Shown here: piece after piece, positions 50,133 through 59,273 of the stretch | Layout: the number at the start of each line of letters is the position of its first letter | How positions within the stretch are numbered: position 1 is the stretch's first letter | DNA from: JANQNX01 sp965601665 | GTDB taxonomy: Bacteria > Pseudomonadota > Gammaproteobacteria > Eutrophobiales > Eutrophobiaceae | NCBI GenBank assembly: GCA_965601665.1 | Contig: OZ271833.1 | Span: forward strand, 1,302,001-1,366,000 | DNA length: 64,000 bases | Direction: 5' to 3' | The notes under the pieces: model-generated | Databases searched by the model: none | Told to the model about the DNA's origin: nothing | The model's input: the letters and a program-made list of their open reading frames with translations, nothing else | Program-made: the position numbers and the translations under genes

Positions 50133-51704
50133 TTATTCTGGCAGATGATTTTTTAATTCAGGATAGGATTTCTTAAGAAAAGACTGGAGCCTTTGATCTG
50201 CTATAACCTCATCTTCTCCGGGCTTGAGTAATGTGGTTAACCGAATTAATGCACCGTCGTTTCGGTTTTTGAACAATGCATCAGATAGCATATGCCACTT
50301 AAGCATATACTCATCAGAAATCTCTCTTCCGATTTGATAGAACCAGTAATAGACCAATTGTTTTCTATCGCCAAGCGAGATAACCACTCGATTAACATCG
50401 AGTTCATACGATTTCTGGCTGTTACCAAATACGCTAACTTCACGTAAATCATTGATCCTCCATCCACCGCCAGGAATACAGTTCTTGGGAGTATGTATGG
50501 AGCCGGCAGAAGACTGGTCTTCATAGTAAGCAACATAAAAATTAACCACATCACCATTAGGATTACGGTAATCGGCAAGTAAATAATCTGTTAAGCCAGA
50601 TAACGCATCTATATATATTTTTTCCAGGTTACTTCTGCGCCCTTCCCATTCGGCAATGGTGTCGGGATAGGTTATGAATGACTCACGTTCTGGAAATATT
50701 GATTCCACGTCCTGATAAAAGTATGCAAATCCTGCGGAGGTTGTTAATAACAAAGGCAAAACAAATAGTTGTTTTACAGGTTTTCTGGTCTTAATCGCAT
50801 CACTTGTTATTGGTGCAGGCAGATCAATTGTAAAGACCTCACTCAAACTGCTTTTTTTCTGAAAGAAGTATGTCAACAACCACATTTCAAGAAATAGAAT
50901 AGCGACACATGCTACAAAAACAATCCAGCCCTCAAAATCATGCAGAAATCCTTCCGCATGTTTTATGCCCCAATAATTGACCAGAATGCCAATCACACCA
51001 ATCCTGAAACTATTCATAAGTACTGTTATTGGTATTGTCGTAAAGAAAATAAATAGTTTTTGCCAGAAAGGAGCTTTAAATATATAAGCGCATATAAATC
51101 CGAAACACATTAGCGGAAATAGATACCTTAAGCCACTGCATGCCTCTACGACCTGAAGTTTGTATGTGCCGAGATCAATTACGTTGCCTTCAAGATAAAC
51201 GCTAATATCAAAAAAACGAATAACCAATACGCCAAGGTATGATGATAGTTCCTGTAGTTTTAATGATAATGTGCCGTACAGAAATTCAGGTAAAGGAATC
51301 ATAAAAAATAGAATAATAAGCGATAAAAATAGCTTATTACACAAGCTTATACCTATATAAGTATAAAAAGCGCCAATAACTACAAGTAATAGAGCGTATT
51401 GTGCAATGATATGTATATTTGCAAATTTACCGGTCAAGGCAACAAGCAAACCAAATAGAACTAACAGAATACCTGACCAGGAACCGTGAAATTTTCCTGT
51501 TATTAACTGGTTCTTCTTCTGATAAATGAAAAATGCTGCAATAACAGGAATAAAAAAACCGTGAGAATACTCTTCTCTTGTATACCAGGTATTAAACAAA
51601 CTGTTCAACTCGACATGGAACAACAATCCTATCAGCAGGACACTAAGTAATAATAGAAACCAGTGGTATCGCGGAGTTGTATAAATAGTGATATTTTCTG
51701 ACAT
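50133..51704 (-). CDS. xrtD: Exosortase-EpsI fusion, XrtD-like
   Basis: Membrane transpeptidase thought to process proteins with PEP/VPLPA-CTERM sorting tails. The N-terminal eight-helix exosortase domain (about 12-285) has catalytic Cys189 (VEACSGLRY), Arg234 (NSFRIG) and His255 (FLHDFEGW). The C-terminal EpsI domain (DUF3485, about 310-523) has HTPKNCIPGGGW. The fusion and the EEYSHGF opening near 44-50 recall the XrtD subtype, which I know from family descriptions. No sorting-tail substrate was found in the window. Confidence 0.85.
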   Translation of the reverse strand: MSENITIYTTPRYHWFLLLLSVLLIGLLFHVELNSLFNTWYTREEYSHGFFIPVIAAFFIYQKKNQLITGKFHGSWSGILLVLFGLLVALTGKFANIHIIAQYALLLVVIGAFYTYIGISLCNKLFLSLIILFFMIPLPEFLYGTLSLKLQELSSYLGVLVIRFFDISVYLEGNVIDLGTYKLQVVEACSGLRYLFPLMCFGFICAYIFKAPFWQKLFIFFTTIPITVLMNSFRIGVIGILVNYWGIKHAEGFLHDFEGWIVFVACVAILFLEMWLLTYFFQKKSSLSEVFTIDLPAPITSDAIKTRKPVKQLFVLPLLLTTSAGFAYFYQDVESIFPERESFITYPDTIAEWEGRRSNLEKIYIDALSGLTDYLLADYRNPNGDVVNFYVAYYEDQSSAGSIHTPKNCIPGGGWRINDLREVSVFGNSQKSYELDVNRVVISLGDRKQLVYYWFYQIGREISDEYMLKWHMLSDALFKNRNDGALIRLTTLLKPGEDEVIADQRLQSFLKKSYPELKNHLPE

Positions 51705-51797
51705 TTATAGAAAATCGTGAGAGTGCCGATTAATTCAGCTTTTAAAAATGGAAATTAGTTAAAAAGAAGAAAAGAATATCGAAAAAGTTGATATATG

Positions 51798-52628
51798 TTA
51801 TATAGCCAGATTACGGCTCTTTCTCTTTATCTCCATCACTTTTACTGAAATCATATACTCATACATAGCTTGCAAGCATGAATAGATGAAGCCAGCCTTA
51901 CCGTCCAATAGACCAAGGCGAATAAAATAATAATAAACAAACTTGATCGCAGGTCTAAATGGAAGCCTGAAGAAGATATTTTTTAACATATCTCTTCGAA
52001 CTGCAGGGTCTTTGGAGAAACACTTTTGTATTTCAACGGTTTTATATCGCCTTGTGTTTATGAGTTCCTCGGCTTCCATGCTCGAATATCGATTGTGTCT
52101 TTCAATCCAATGGCTTACGCCATGACTGAATGGATAATGAAAGAGATGTCCTTCTAACTCACCCACATCGCCATCAACGATAGCTATTGGATTTACAAGT
52201 CTTTCATAATGTATCTTATCTGGTTTGAATAACCTTATTATCCATGTTGGGTATAATTGCGCACGCTTCAACCATGTGCCCATAAAGAAGTCTTTTCTTC
52301 TTAATCTGTAGGCAGAATACTCACTATTGTCGGCAATGACTGTTTTTATTTCTTTTGATAACTCTGGCGTGCACACCTCGTCTGCATCCATATAAAAAAC
52401 CCAGCGGTTCTTAAAGTCAATATTTGATACTGCCCAGTTTTGGTGACTTGACCAATTGTCAAATTTTCTCTTGACTACTCTGGCGCCTAATTTTTCTGCA
52501 AAAGTTGTGGTTTCATCAGTACTATAAGAATCGAGAACGACAATATCATCACACCATGAAAGGCTGCCAATACATCTTTCAATATTTATTTCTTCATTTA
52601 ACGTTAGTACGAGGACAGATACAGCCAC
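51798..52628 (-). CDS. GT2 glycosyltransferase, WaaE/KdtX-like
   Basis: Family 2 glycosyltransferase of 276 residues. Conserved VLVLTLNEEINIERCI, DDIVVLDSYSTDET and the metal-binding FYMDADE (DxD), typical of inverting LPS core/EPS beta-glycosyltransferases such as WaaE. The C terminus has a hydrophobic, membrane-associating helix (KFVYYYFIRLGLL). It adds one sugar to the lipid-linked unit. Donor and acceptor cannot be told. The 93-bp gap to the exosortase shows no clear signal. Confidence 0.85.
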   Translation of the reverse strand: MAVSVLVLTLNEEINIERCIGSLSWCDDIVVLDSYSTDETTTFAEKLGARVVKRKFDNWSSHQNWAVSNIDFKNRWVFYMDADEVCTPELSKEIKTVIADNSEYSAYRLRRKDFFMGTWLKRAQLYPTWIIRLFKPDKIHYERLVNPIAIVDGDVGELEGHLFHYPFSHGVSHWIERHNRYSSMEAEELINTRRYKTVEIQKCFSKDPAVRRDMLKNIFFRLPFRPAIKFVYYYFIRLGLLDGKAGFIYSCLQAMYEYMISVKVMEIKRKSRNLAI

Positions 52629-52679
52629 AACAATTCCTGGTATTTATTTAATTACTTCAAAGACTATATGTAATGACAA

Positions 52680-53324
52680 TTATTTTTGGCTGCGAGCTGT
52701 TAATACCATGGATTTCCATAAATATGTACATCGGCCAGCACCACTAAAATTTACAGTATCAAAGCCACATTCTTGAAGTAATTCCTCCAGAGTTTTTTTA
52801 GACCAAAACTTGATATGGCCACCGTCCCATAGTGGCCCATGATGTTGATCCATTTTGCCAGTAATAGCTAAAGCAAGATTTTTTAAATATCCATGATATG
52901 GCGTTGTAATGATCAATGCCCCGCCAGGTTTTAGCATTAGCAAAAGATTATTTATATATTTTCTAGGATCATATAAATGCTCGATGACTTCAGTAGATAA
53001 GATTAGGTCCCACTCTTTACCAAATTTCATAACCAAGTCTTCATAAACAGACATTGATTCAAACCTGACTGTGGGATATGACGATTTTGCAATTGAAATG
53101 CCCTCTGAGCTGGCATCACAACCTGCTACATTAAACCCTTTCGATGCGAAATAGCCGGCAAAATAGCCATTGCCACAACCAGCATCAAAAAGGTTTGATT
53201 GGCTATTCTCTAAACCCATGTCTTTGATCATTCTATCAACTTCTTTATCTACTACAGGTAGAAGATAAGAGTGTGAATCAGAAGATTCAGAATTTTTCCA
53301 ACCATATTCCGGAATATTCATCAA
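52680..53324 (-). CDS. Class I SAM-dependent methyltransferase
   Basis: It has 214 residues. SAM-binding motif I LFDAGCGNGYFAGYFASKG (about 41-59), motif II-like VEVIEHLYDPRKY region written TEVIEHLYDP, and post-motif LLMLKPGGALIITTPY. Likely O-methylates a sugar of the exopolysaccharide, inferred from context. It lies 4 nt after the acetyltransferase gene. Confidence 0.85.
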   Translation of the reverse strand: MMNIPEYGWKNSESSDSHSYLLPVVDKEVDRMIKDMGLENSQSNLFDAGCGNGYFAGYFASKGFNVAGCDASSEGISIAKSSYPTVRFESMSVYEDLVMKFGKEWDLILSTEVIEHLYDPRKYINNLLLMLKPGGALIITTPYHGYLKNLALAITGKMDQHHGPLWDGGHIKFWSKKTLEELLQECGFDTVNFSGAGRCTYLWKSMVLTARSQK

Positions 53325-53328
53325 TCCT

Positions 53329-53898
53329 TCACCCTTTTTCTATTCTTCGTGTTTTGATCACTTTTGCCGGATTGCCTGCGACAATAGTCCAGGATTGAAC
53401 ATCTTTTAAAACAACAGAGCGTGCGCCTACAATCGCGCCTTCGTGAATTTGTAACCCCGGCCCAATAAATGCATCGGCACATATCCATCCATCGTTATAA
53501 ATAGTGACAGGTTGCTTATCCAGCGGCAGATCTGATTTACTATAATCATGTGTCCCGCAGCAGATATGTGCTCTATACGATACAGTTACTCTAGTACCAA
53601 TCCGAACCGGCGCTAGATTGTATAACAGAGCCCATTCTCCAATTGAGGACCAGTCACCTATTTCCAGATTCCATGGCATATAAATAATTGCTGAATTATA
53701 TATATGTACATGCTTGCCTATTTTGGCACCAAAGAAACGCAATAATGTATTTCTATAGCCGAATGATGTTCTTGGCGAAAACCGAAATAAAGGCCTTGCC
53801 AAACCCCATAATGCTCTAAGAACCAAAATGTTCAATTTATACTTTTGTTGCCTGCGATTAGATTCAATATCCAGGTTTGATGAATTGTCGTTTAACAC
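53329..53898 (-). CDS. WcaF-like O-acetyltransferase
   Basis: Hexapeptide-repeat (left-handed beta-helix) acetyltransferase of 189 residues. It has the colanic-acid WcaF pattern: GYRNTLLRFFGAKIGKHVHI, WSSIGEWALLYN, ICCGTHDY and the coil GAIVGARSVVLKDV. It probably acetylates a residue of the repeat unit, using acetyl-CoA. Genes on both sides are co-oriented with short gaps (4 and 44 nt). Confidence 0.9.
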   Translation of the reverse strand: MLNDNSSNLDIESNRRQQKYKLNILVLRALWGLARPLFRFSPRTSFGYRNTLLRFFGAKIGKHVHIYNSAIIYMPWNLEIGDWSSIGEWALLYNLAPVRIGTRVTVSYRAHICCGTHDYSKSDLPLDKQPVTIYNDGWICADAFIGPGLQIHEGAIVGARSVVLKDVQSWTIVAGNPAKVIKTRRIEKG

Positions 53899-53942
53899 TA
53901 AATGACCCTTGATATCTGATACTTATAATTTATGTAACAGTG

Positions 53943-55103
53943 CTACATAACAAATTGAGGTTTTCCTTCATTATGAAGTAACCAGGAATATAAATGTTGG
54001 AATGATTTCGCAGTTGTATGCCACGAATATCTCTCCATAACCATTCGCTTCCCGTTTTCTCCCATCTTGATTAAATCGTCTTTGTTTTTTTTCAATGCGT
54101 CTTCCAAAGTTAACAGCAAGGAGTCAAGACCTGTTTCAATATGCCAACCACAATTATACGTTACCAAATCTTCCCATGGTGTAGCTGTCGTAGTAATAAC
54201 CGGACATCGATGAGTAAGTGCTTCGGGAATGACGAAACCAAAATTCTCACTAAGCGTGGGTAAAACAAACAAAGACGCTGATGAGTAAAGACGTCTTTTA
54301 TCAATGCCATTTACAGGACCAACTATACTTACATATTCATTAATCTTTTTATTATTGATTATATTATTGATCTTACTAAGTGTATTCAGTTCATCAGGCC
54401 CTGCTATTACCAAATGCCAATCTGTATATTTTTTACATAGTTTTGACCATGCGATAACAAGATCAGACAGGCCTTTCTTTGGATGAATGCGCGATAAAAA
54501 AAGCAAAAAACGCTTATTTCTATGCTGAAATGGGATTAAATCTGATTGTTCTGCGTCACTTATATCGTCTACAGATTGATCGATGCCAAAGGGTATGACT
54601 GCTATAGGCTTATTTATGCCAAATTTTTGAATATTCAATGCTTCCTGGGTTGAAGCGGCATGTATACAGTCGACTGCATCTATATTTTTATTTTCATAAA
54701 GCCAGGAAACAATTTTTTTTTGTATTTTAGACCTATTTATTGAATAAGGCTCAAGCATCCCATGAGTTGATAAAAGCAACGGTAACTTGCGTTTCTGTGA
54801 AGCTCTTCTGGCATGTAAACCGTTACACATCCAAAGACCATGTGTATGAATGATGTCGAGGCCATTTATTCTGTTAAGTTGTTTCTCCATTACAGGCGAA
54901 TAGCCAAGCTTTTTTGGTCCAATAACATCACAACAATATAAGGAAACACCTTCGATAGAGTCAGTTAGTAGATATTTGTCGTTATAAGTAACGATACACG
55001 AATCGACATTAATTTCCCTGGTTGCTGCACAAAGAGCCCATAAAACTGTTGCAACACCGCCAGCCTGTCTTGATGCTGATGCTGAAACATGAGCTACTTG
55101 CAT
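53943..55103 (-). CDS. GT4 glycosyltransferase
   Basis: GT-B fold retaining glycosyltransferase of 386 residues. N-terminal VAHVSASASRQAGGVATVL, and C-terminal FLSRIHPKKGLSDLVIAW and the E-x7-E region PTLSENFGFVIPEALTHRCP. Specificity unknown. It lies 4 nt after the preceding GT4. Confidence 0.88.
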   Translation of the reverse strand: MQVAHVSASASRQAGGVATVLWALCAATREINVDSCIVTYNDKYLLTDSIEGVSLYCCDVIGPKKLGYSPVMEKQLNRINGLDIIHTHGLWMCNGLHARRASQKRKLPLLLSTHGMLEPYSINRSKIQKKIVSWLYENKNIDAVDCIHAASTQEALNIQKFGINKPIAVIPFGIDQSVDDISDAEQSDLIPFQHRNKRFLLFLSRIHPKKGLSDLVIAWSKLCKKYTDWHLVIAGPDELNTLSKINNIINNKKINEYVSIVGPVNGIDKRRLYSSASLFVLPTLSENFGFVIPEALTHRCPVITTTATPWEDLVTYNCGWHIETGLDSLLLTLEDALKKNKDDLIKMGENGKRMVMERYSWHTTAKSFQHLYSWLLHNEGKPQFVM

Positions 55104-55107
55104 ACTG

Positions 55108-56250
55108 TCAACTATTCACAAGTCGATTAAATATTGCTCTAAAACCATCTGCCATGTTTTCAAGGTTATATTCCGTCTCGACCTGGTTGACCGCATTTTG
55201 ACCCATAGAATTTCTTAATTGAGGGTTTTCAATTAGTTTTAGCCATTGCTCTACCATATCCTCAACAGATTTATCCCTGAACAATAAGCCATTTTCATTA
55301 TTGATTAACGCTTCTATTTCAGGGTTATGACTTTTGATATCATCGCCGGTCACTACCGGGATGCCGTATGAAAATGCATGAAATATACTTAAACCAATAT
55401 TTCTTGGATAACAGAACAGCGTAGAACTCATCATCCATGGGGCCAGCTCTAATTCATCATATATGGCGCCAGTAAAAATAGTAGATTCATCTACATCAAG
55501 GTCTCTAGCCTTGGCTTTCAGTTTTTCAGAAGACGACCCGTGTCCTACTATGACGAGTTTTGCATCTTCTCGTAGTTCAATTATTTTTTTCATACCATAT
55601 AACAACATTTCTATTTCATTATCAGGTTCCAGTCTTGAAACAAAAATAATGGTTGCTTCAGGAACTAATTTGTATTTATTCCTGAAATGGCTTAACTCAT
55701 TACTGTTTTCGTTCCAGTATGATTGCGCATCTTTTTGAGGTTGCGTGTTAATTGCATTCTGCGCTACGAACACTCTTTCTTTATCAAAAGAGAAATTTTC
55801 AACTAAATTCCTGGACGCCGTATTTGAATAAACAAGCACGGCATTGGCTAATTTACCGTACAAATTTCTAACAAAGTCCCGGAATCCGTTGCCGTGTTTG
55901 GAAAAACCATGGCCCCACAGAACTATTGGAATACCGGCTAACCTTGCGTAAAGGATGACAAACAATAGATTCACATAGTGAACATCCCATGAGACGATTA
56001 GTAAATCATATTGCTTAGTTTGAATCGCAGTAAATTGCCCCTGCTGCCAGCGAATGTCAGTTCCAAGTACACGATATAGGCTCAGTTTTGCAAACTTTTG
56101 ATTATAGTAACTGGGCTCATTAATAGCCTTCAAACTCCCATAGTCGCCACCAGCAAGTACCGTGAGCTCTACATCTTCTGCCTTGCCTAATAGTTCATAT
56201 AAAGGAACTCGATATGCCGGAACAAGAGGTTGAAAAATAGCTACTTTCAT
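55108..56250 (-). CDS. GT4 glycosyltransferase
   Basis: GT-B fold glycosyltransferase of 380 residues. N-terminal VAIFQPLVPAYRVPLYELLG, mid VFVAQNAINTQ, IIFVSRLEPDNEIEMLLYGM and the donor-binding LSIFHAFSYGIPVVTGD. The catalytic region is the GT4 type with degenerate E-x7-E. It lies 3 nt after the hyaluronidase-like gene, so the two are likely cotranslated. Confidence 0.87.
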   Translation of the reverse strand: MKVAIFQPLVPAYRVPLYELLGKAEDVELTVLAGGDYGSLKAINEPSYYNQKFAKLSLYRVLGTDIRWQQGQFTAIQTKQYDLLIVSWDVHYVNLLFVILYARLAGIPIVLWGHGFSKHGNGFRDFVRNLYGKLANAVLVYSNTASRNLVENFSFDKERVFVAQNAINTQPQKDAQSYWNENSNELSHFRNKYKLVPEATIIFVSRLEPDNEIEMLLYGMKKIIELREDAKLVIVGHGSSSEKLKAKARDLDVDESTIFTGAIYDELELAPWMMSSTLFCYPRNIGLSIFHAFSYGIPVVTGDDIKSHNPEIEALINNENGLLFRDKSVEDMVEQWLKLIENPQLRNSMGQNAVNQVETEYNLENMADGFRAIFNRLVNS

Positions 56251-56253
56251 TAA

Positions 56254-57093
56254 TTACCGTGTATTTTTAATAAAGGCACTGGTGATACGCCACCATGGTG
56301 CTTGTTCGTCCCATTTTTGCGGACCTCCGTCGCCCCACCCTCCCCAAATAACGACGCCATCTGCATGCTCATAGACCGTGTCCAGTATTAATTTCCAATA
56401 GTCTGGCGGTATATATTGACCCGGCCTGGTTGGGTGCCCTTCATGAAATTGCGGCCAGATAAAAGGAATAACCTGCTTGCCATTCGCAAGCCTTCGGGCC
56501 TGCTTGATATACTCGACAGCAAACAAGCGCCACGATTGAGGGTCATCGTCTGTTGAATATAAAGATGGATAAATAATATCTACAGCATCGGCTAATTCTC
56601 GAACACTATTATTTCTTTTTATCCAGGCTTGCTTCAGTGGATGTGAATCATCAAGCACAGCCCTGTATTTATTCCAAACAGGTGGCATACCGTAGTACCC
56701 AATTATCAGTTCAGGTCGGTAACTTCTGTATAACTCCAGCACAGAGAGATATTTTGATATGCTTTCTCTTGTTGTGGTGTTGTCCTCATGTACCGACCAA
56801 TGTTCAATATCAAGCACCATCAAATCATTTTTAACATTTATACTTTTTGCATTTTTTTCTATCAGGTAGAAGTCAGGGAAGATTCTGGACTTGCCGTCGC
56901 GCCATAGTTCGTGAGAGCCGACCACCCTTATATTCTCAATACCATAGCGTTCCATCTGCGGCTTATATTTGTACGCTGTTGCATCGTATATTCGAAATTG
57001 CCTATCGACACTTTCCTCAGAGTATAGGGACGAGGATGTCGCCAACAACAAGAAGAATAGAATGCATTTCTTACAAAAAGAGATTATGTTCAA
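56254..57093 (-). CDS. Secreted hyaluronidase-like (GH56-like) TIM-barrel protein
   Basis: It has 279 residues with a Sec signal peptide (about 1-25). The motif series matches hyaluronidases in order: LDIEHW (D95, E97; hyaluronidases have the catalytic D-x-E), GYYGMP (132-137), YPSLY (175-179), VIPFIW (208-213) and GVVIWGG (246-252). The start codon is TTG, overlapping the wzy stop (TTGA). No other in-frame Met occurs before residue 47. It could cut or trim the locus's own polymer in the periplasm. Assignment is from motif memory, not a search. GH56 is best known from animals. Confidence 0.6.
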   Translation of the reverse strand: MNIISFCKKCILFFLLLATSSSLYSEESVDRQFRIYDATAYKYKPQMERYGIENIRVVGSHELWRDGKSRIFPDFYLIEKNAKSINVKNDLMVLDIEHWSVHEDNTTTRESISKYLSVLELYRSYRPELIIGYYGMPPVWNKYRAVLDDSHPLKQAWIKRNNSVRELADAVDIIYPSLYSTDDDPQSWRLFAVEYIKQARRLANGKQVIPFIWPQFHEGHPTRPGQYIPPDYWKLILDTVYEHADGVVIWGGWGDGGPQKWDEQAPWWRITSAFIKNTR

Positions 57094-58367
57094 GCTGTCA
57101 CGTAGTTTATAGTTTTTTGTATGAATACCCGCCGTTTGTATGACAAGTGATTCTGGTATCTATACAGTAAGATTGAAAACATAAAGAAATACATATTTCC
57201 AAGCATATTTCCCTGTTTCATTGATAATATAAATGATATTAGCAACCATCCTGATACAACCACACCAGCTGCTCGCTCATCGGAACCGGGTTTTGTATGA
57301 CTAATCATGCTGAAGAAAGAATATACGTTCATGAGCAAAATCAACCCGTAAAATAAAAAGCCAATAATTCCCTCTTCTCCTAATATCTCTGCAAAAAGAT
57401 TGTGAGGATATATGCCTAGTAGTTCATAAGAAGCAGAATTACCTAAACCAAAAACAATCGAATAAGCGTTTGAAGACCAGTATTCAAGCAATAGCAAACT
57501 ATTCTCGAATCTTCCTTGTATGTCCTGAGTAATTCTGTCTTCACTCCAACGAATATTACCTTCACCAAAATAGCTGACTGCGACACTAATTATTAGTGTA
57601 AATGATGCAACGATTAAACCTGCTACGATAAAGTTGATCGGATTTGATATTCGGTATCTGAAACACCACAATGAGTAAATTGCAAGTATGACAGCAAATA
57701 ACTGGCCACGCGTTCCGGAAATTACCAACAAGCTGATACTTAACAATATGATGGCCACCCTTATACAAACCCATAAAAAACCTTTACTTGTGTCAAAGCT
57801 GGCGGCTACAAGAGAAACCGCAGCAAAAGTTCCTATTTCGAGTGGATTCCCGTATATATAATCTATGCCCTTATATAGAACCAGTTGCCTGAATTGCCAT
57901 TCAGCAAAAAATATTAATATTACAAACAATGGCAAACCTAATACTAGAAGGCTTCTCGCACTAATAAGTATATCCTTATGATTGTTCAATAAAATCGGTG
58001 CAATGATGATCGTTAGTATCAAGTAAGGAATAAATTGTGCCCATAAAGCAATGCCTTCTTGATAATAAGGTGACCACGTAAGTGTTAAAAAAGCATAACT
58101 AAACAATATCAATACCAGAAAAAACATTGTGTTAAGTAGATTTAACCTTTTTGTCGTAACCAAATTTGCTGTAAAAGCCACTAGAACAACCAACCCAATC
58201 AATATATTCGTTAGTGCCCGGTGTGTTAATAAATAGTCCGTAGATGACTGTCCTATCTGTTCAAGAGTAAACATAAGGAATACAGCTGTGATGCCAATGG
58301 CCGGTTTTTTTATGGCATAAAAAAATAGTACGGAAAATATTAATGCGTAAACAAATAATCCGGACAT
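57090..58367 (-). CDS. Wzy-like polysaccharide polymerase / O-antigen ligase family
   Basis: Polytopic membrane protein of 425 residues with about ten to twelve hydrophobic segments. Conserved O-antigen-ligase-type loop: VISGTRGQLFAVILAI then YPHNLFAEILGEEGIIGFLF. It links repeat units in the periplasm. It follows the GT11-like gene directly (stop and start adjacent) and overlaps the hyaluronidase-like gene by 4 nt. Confidence 0.85.
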   Translation of the reverse strand: MSGLFVYALIFSVLFFYAIKKPAIGITAVFLMFTLEQIGQSSTDYLLTHRALTNILIGLVVLVAFTANLVTTKRLNLLNTMFFLVLILFSYAFLTLTWSPYYQEGIALWAQFIPYLILTIIIAPILLNNHKDILISARSLLVLGLPLFVILIFFAEWQFRQLVLYKGIDYIYGNPLEIGTFAAVSLVAASFDTSKGFLWVCIRVAIILLSISLLVISGTRGQLFAVILAIYSLWCFRYRISNPINFIVAGLIVASFTLIISVAVSYFGEGNIRWSEDRITQDIQGRFENSLLLLEYWSSNAYSIVFGLGNSASYELLGIYPHNLFAEILGEEGIIGFLFYGLILLMNVYSFFSMISHTKPGSDERAAGVVVSGWLLISFILSMKQGNMLGNMYFFMFSILLYRYQNHLSYKRRVFIQKTINYVTA

Positions 58368-59273
58368 TTACAATTCGCCGCTAATACTGCTTATTAAAGA
58401 ATCGGATATAACGACATCGTTGCCCATATAGAACTCATGCTCTGTTTTATCAAAATACAACCTACTTTTATTGAAACTTGAATGCCAGATGACAGGCATT
58501 CTTCCGAGATATGCAGACCACATGCTAAAGGTTGAGTTAGAAGCGATTAGCGCATTCGCAGAACTCATTTTCAAAATATCTGATAATGCATCTGTTTTTT
58601 CTGCCCTTTCGACGTTTTCCAACTCTAACAATTCCTGTATTTCATGATCATCAGCATCACTAAATATTATAAATGGCTGTTTGATCTTTGATTTTTTATC
58701 AATTTGCTTTATTAGTTCAACATACCATTGCAATGGCAAACGCATATTATTGTTTGCTTTTCGTTTTGATTCATCATAGCTTGCGAAATCACCAAACCGG
58801 ATATGTACCGCAATAAAATCCACTTTTTTTTCTGGCAATAAGACAGTTTTATTTGTGATTCTCATCAACTCTTCATTTACAAGTTGATGCTGACCAAGTA
58901 TTGGCTCAAACAAGCCATTCATGCCTGTATAACAAATCAATTGTCGTCTTGATGAGCTAGCATCAGGTAAAACATCGCCTTCACTATGCTTTTTTAGTGT
59001 GGGATTACTTAACAAAAGTAACTTATCTACACCATGAATATAATCATCTGATGCTAAAAATAGATCAGAATATGTTCTATTATCTGATTCGCCTCTAAGC
59101 ATAGGTCCTACTTTAAGTTGAGGCCAGGTAGGCCATATAGGTGTCCAGTTATTCAATCTTGCAGCTACAACTGCACGCGCCCAGGGAAAAAGCAGGTTAC
59201 CGAGACCAGGACCACCAATTCGGAAAGCAAGTAAATCGTATTCTGATAATTTTGCGTAAGTATAAGTATTCAC
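58368..59273 (-). CDS. GT11-like (alpha-1,2-fucosyltransferase-type) glycosyltransferase
   Basis: It has 301 residues. The GT11 pattern is visible: GGPGLGNLLFPWARAV near the N terminus (nucleotide binding), AVHIRFGDF (H-x-R-x-G-D), FIIFSDADD and LIASNSTFSMWSAYLG. These enzymes usually transfer fucose from GDP-fucose. GTG start overlapping the flippase stop (GTGA). manC at 44343 could supply the GDP-sugar branch, but no gmd/fcl is seen here. Confidence 0.8.
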   Translation of the reverse strand: MNTYTYAKLSEYDLLAFRIGGPGLGNLLFPWARAVVAARLNNWTPIWPTWPQLKVGPMLRGESDNRTYSDLFLASDDYIHGVDKLLLLSNPTLKKHSEGDVLPDASSSRRQLICYTGMNGLFEPILGQHQLVNEELMRITNKTVLLPEKKVDFIAVHIRFGDFASYDESKRKANNNMRLPLQWYVELIKQIDKKSKIKQPFIIFSDADDHEIQELLELENVERAEKTDALSDILKMSSANALIASNSTFSMWSAYLGRMPVIWHSSFNKSRLYFDKTEHEFYMGNDVVISDSLISSISGEL

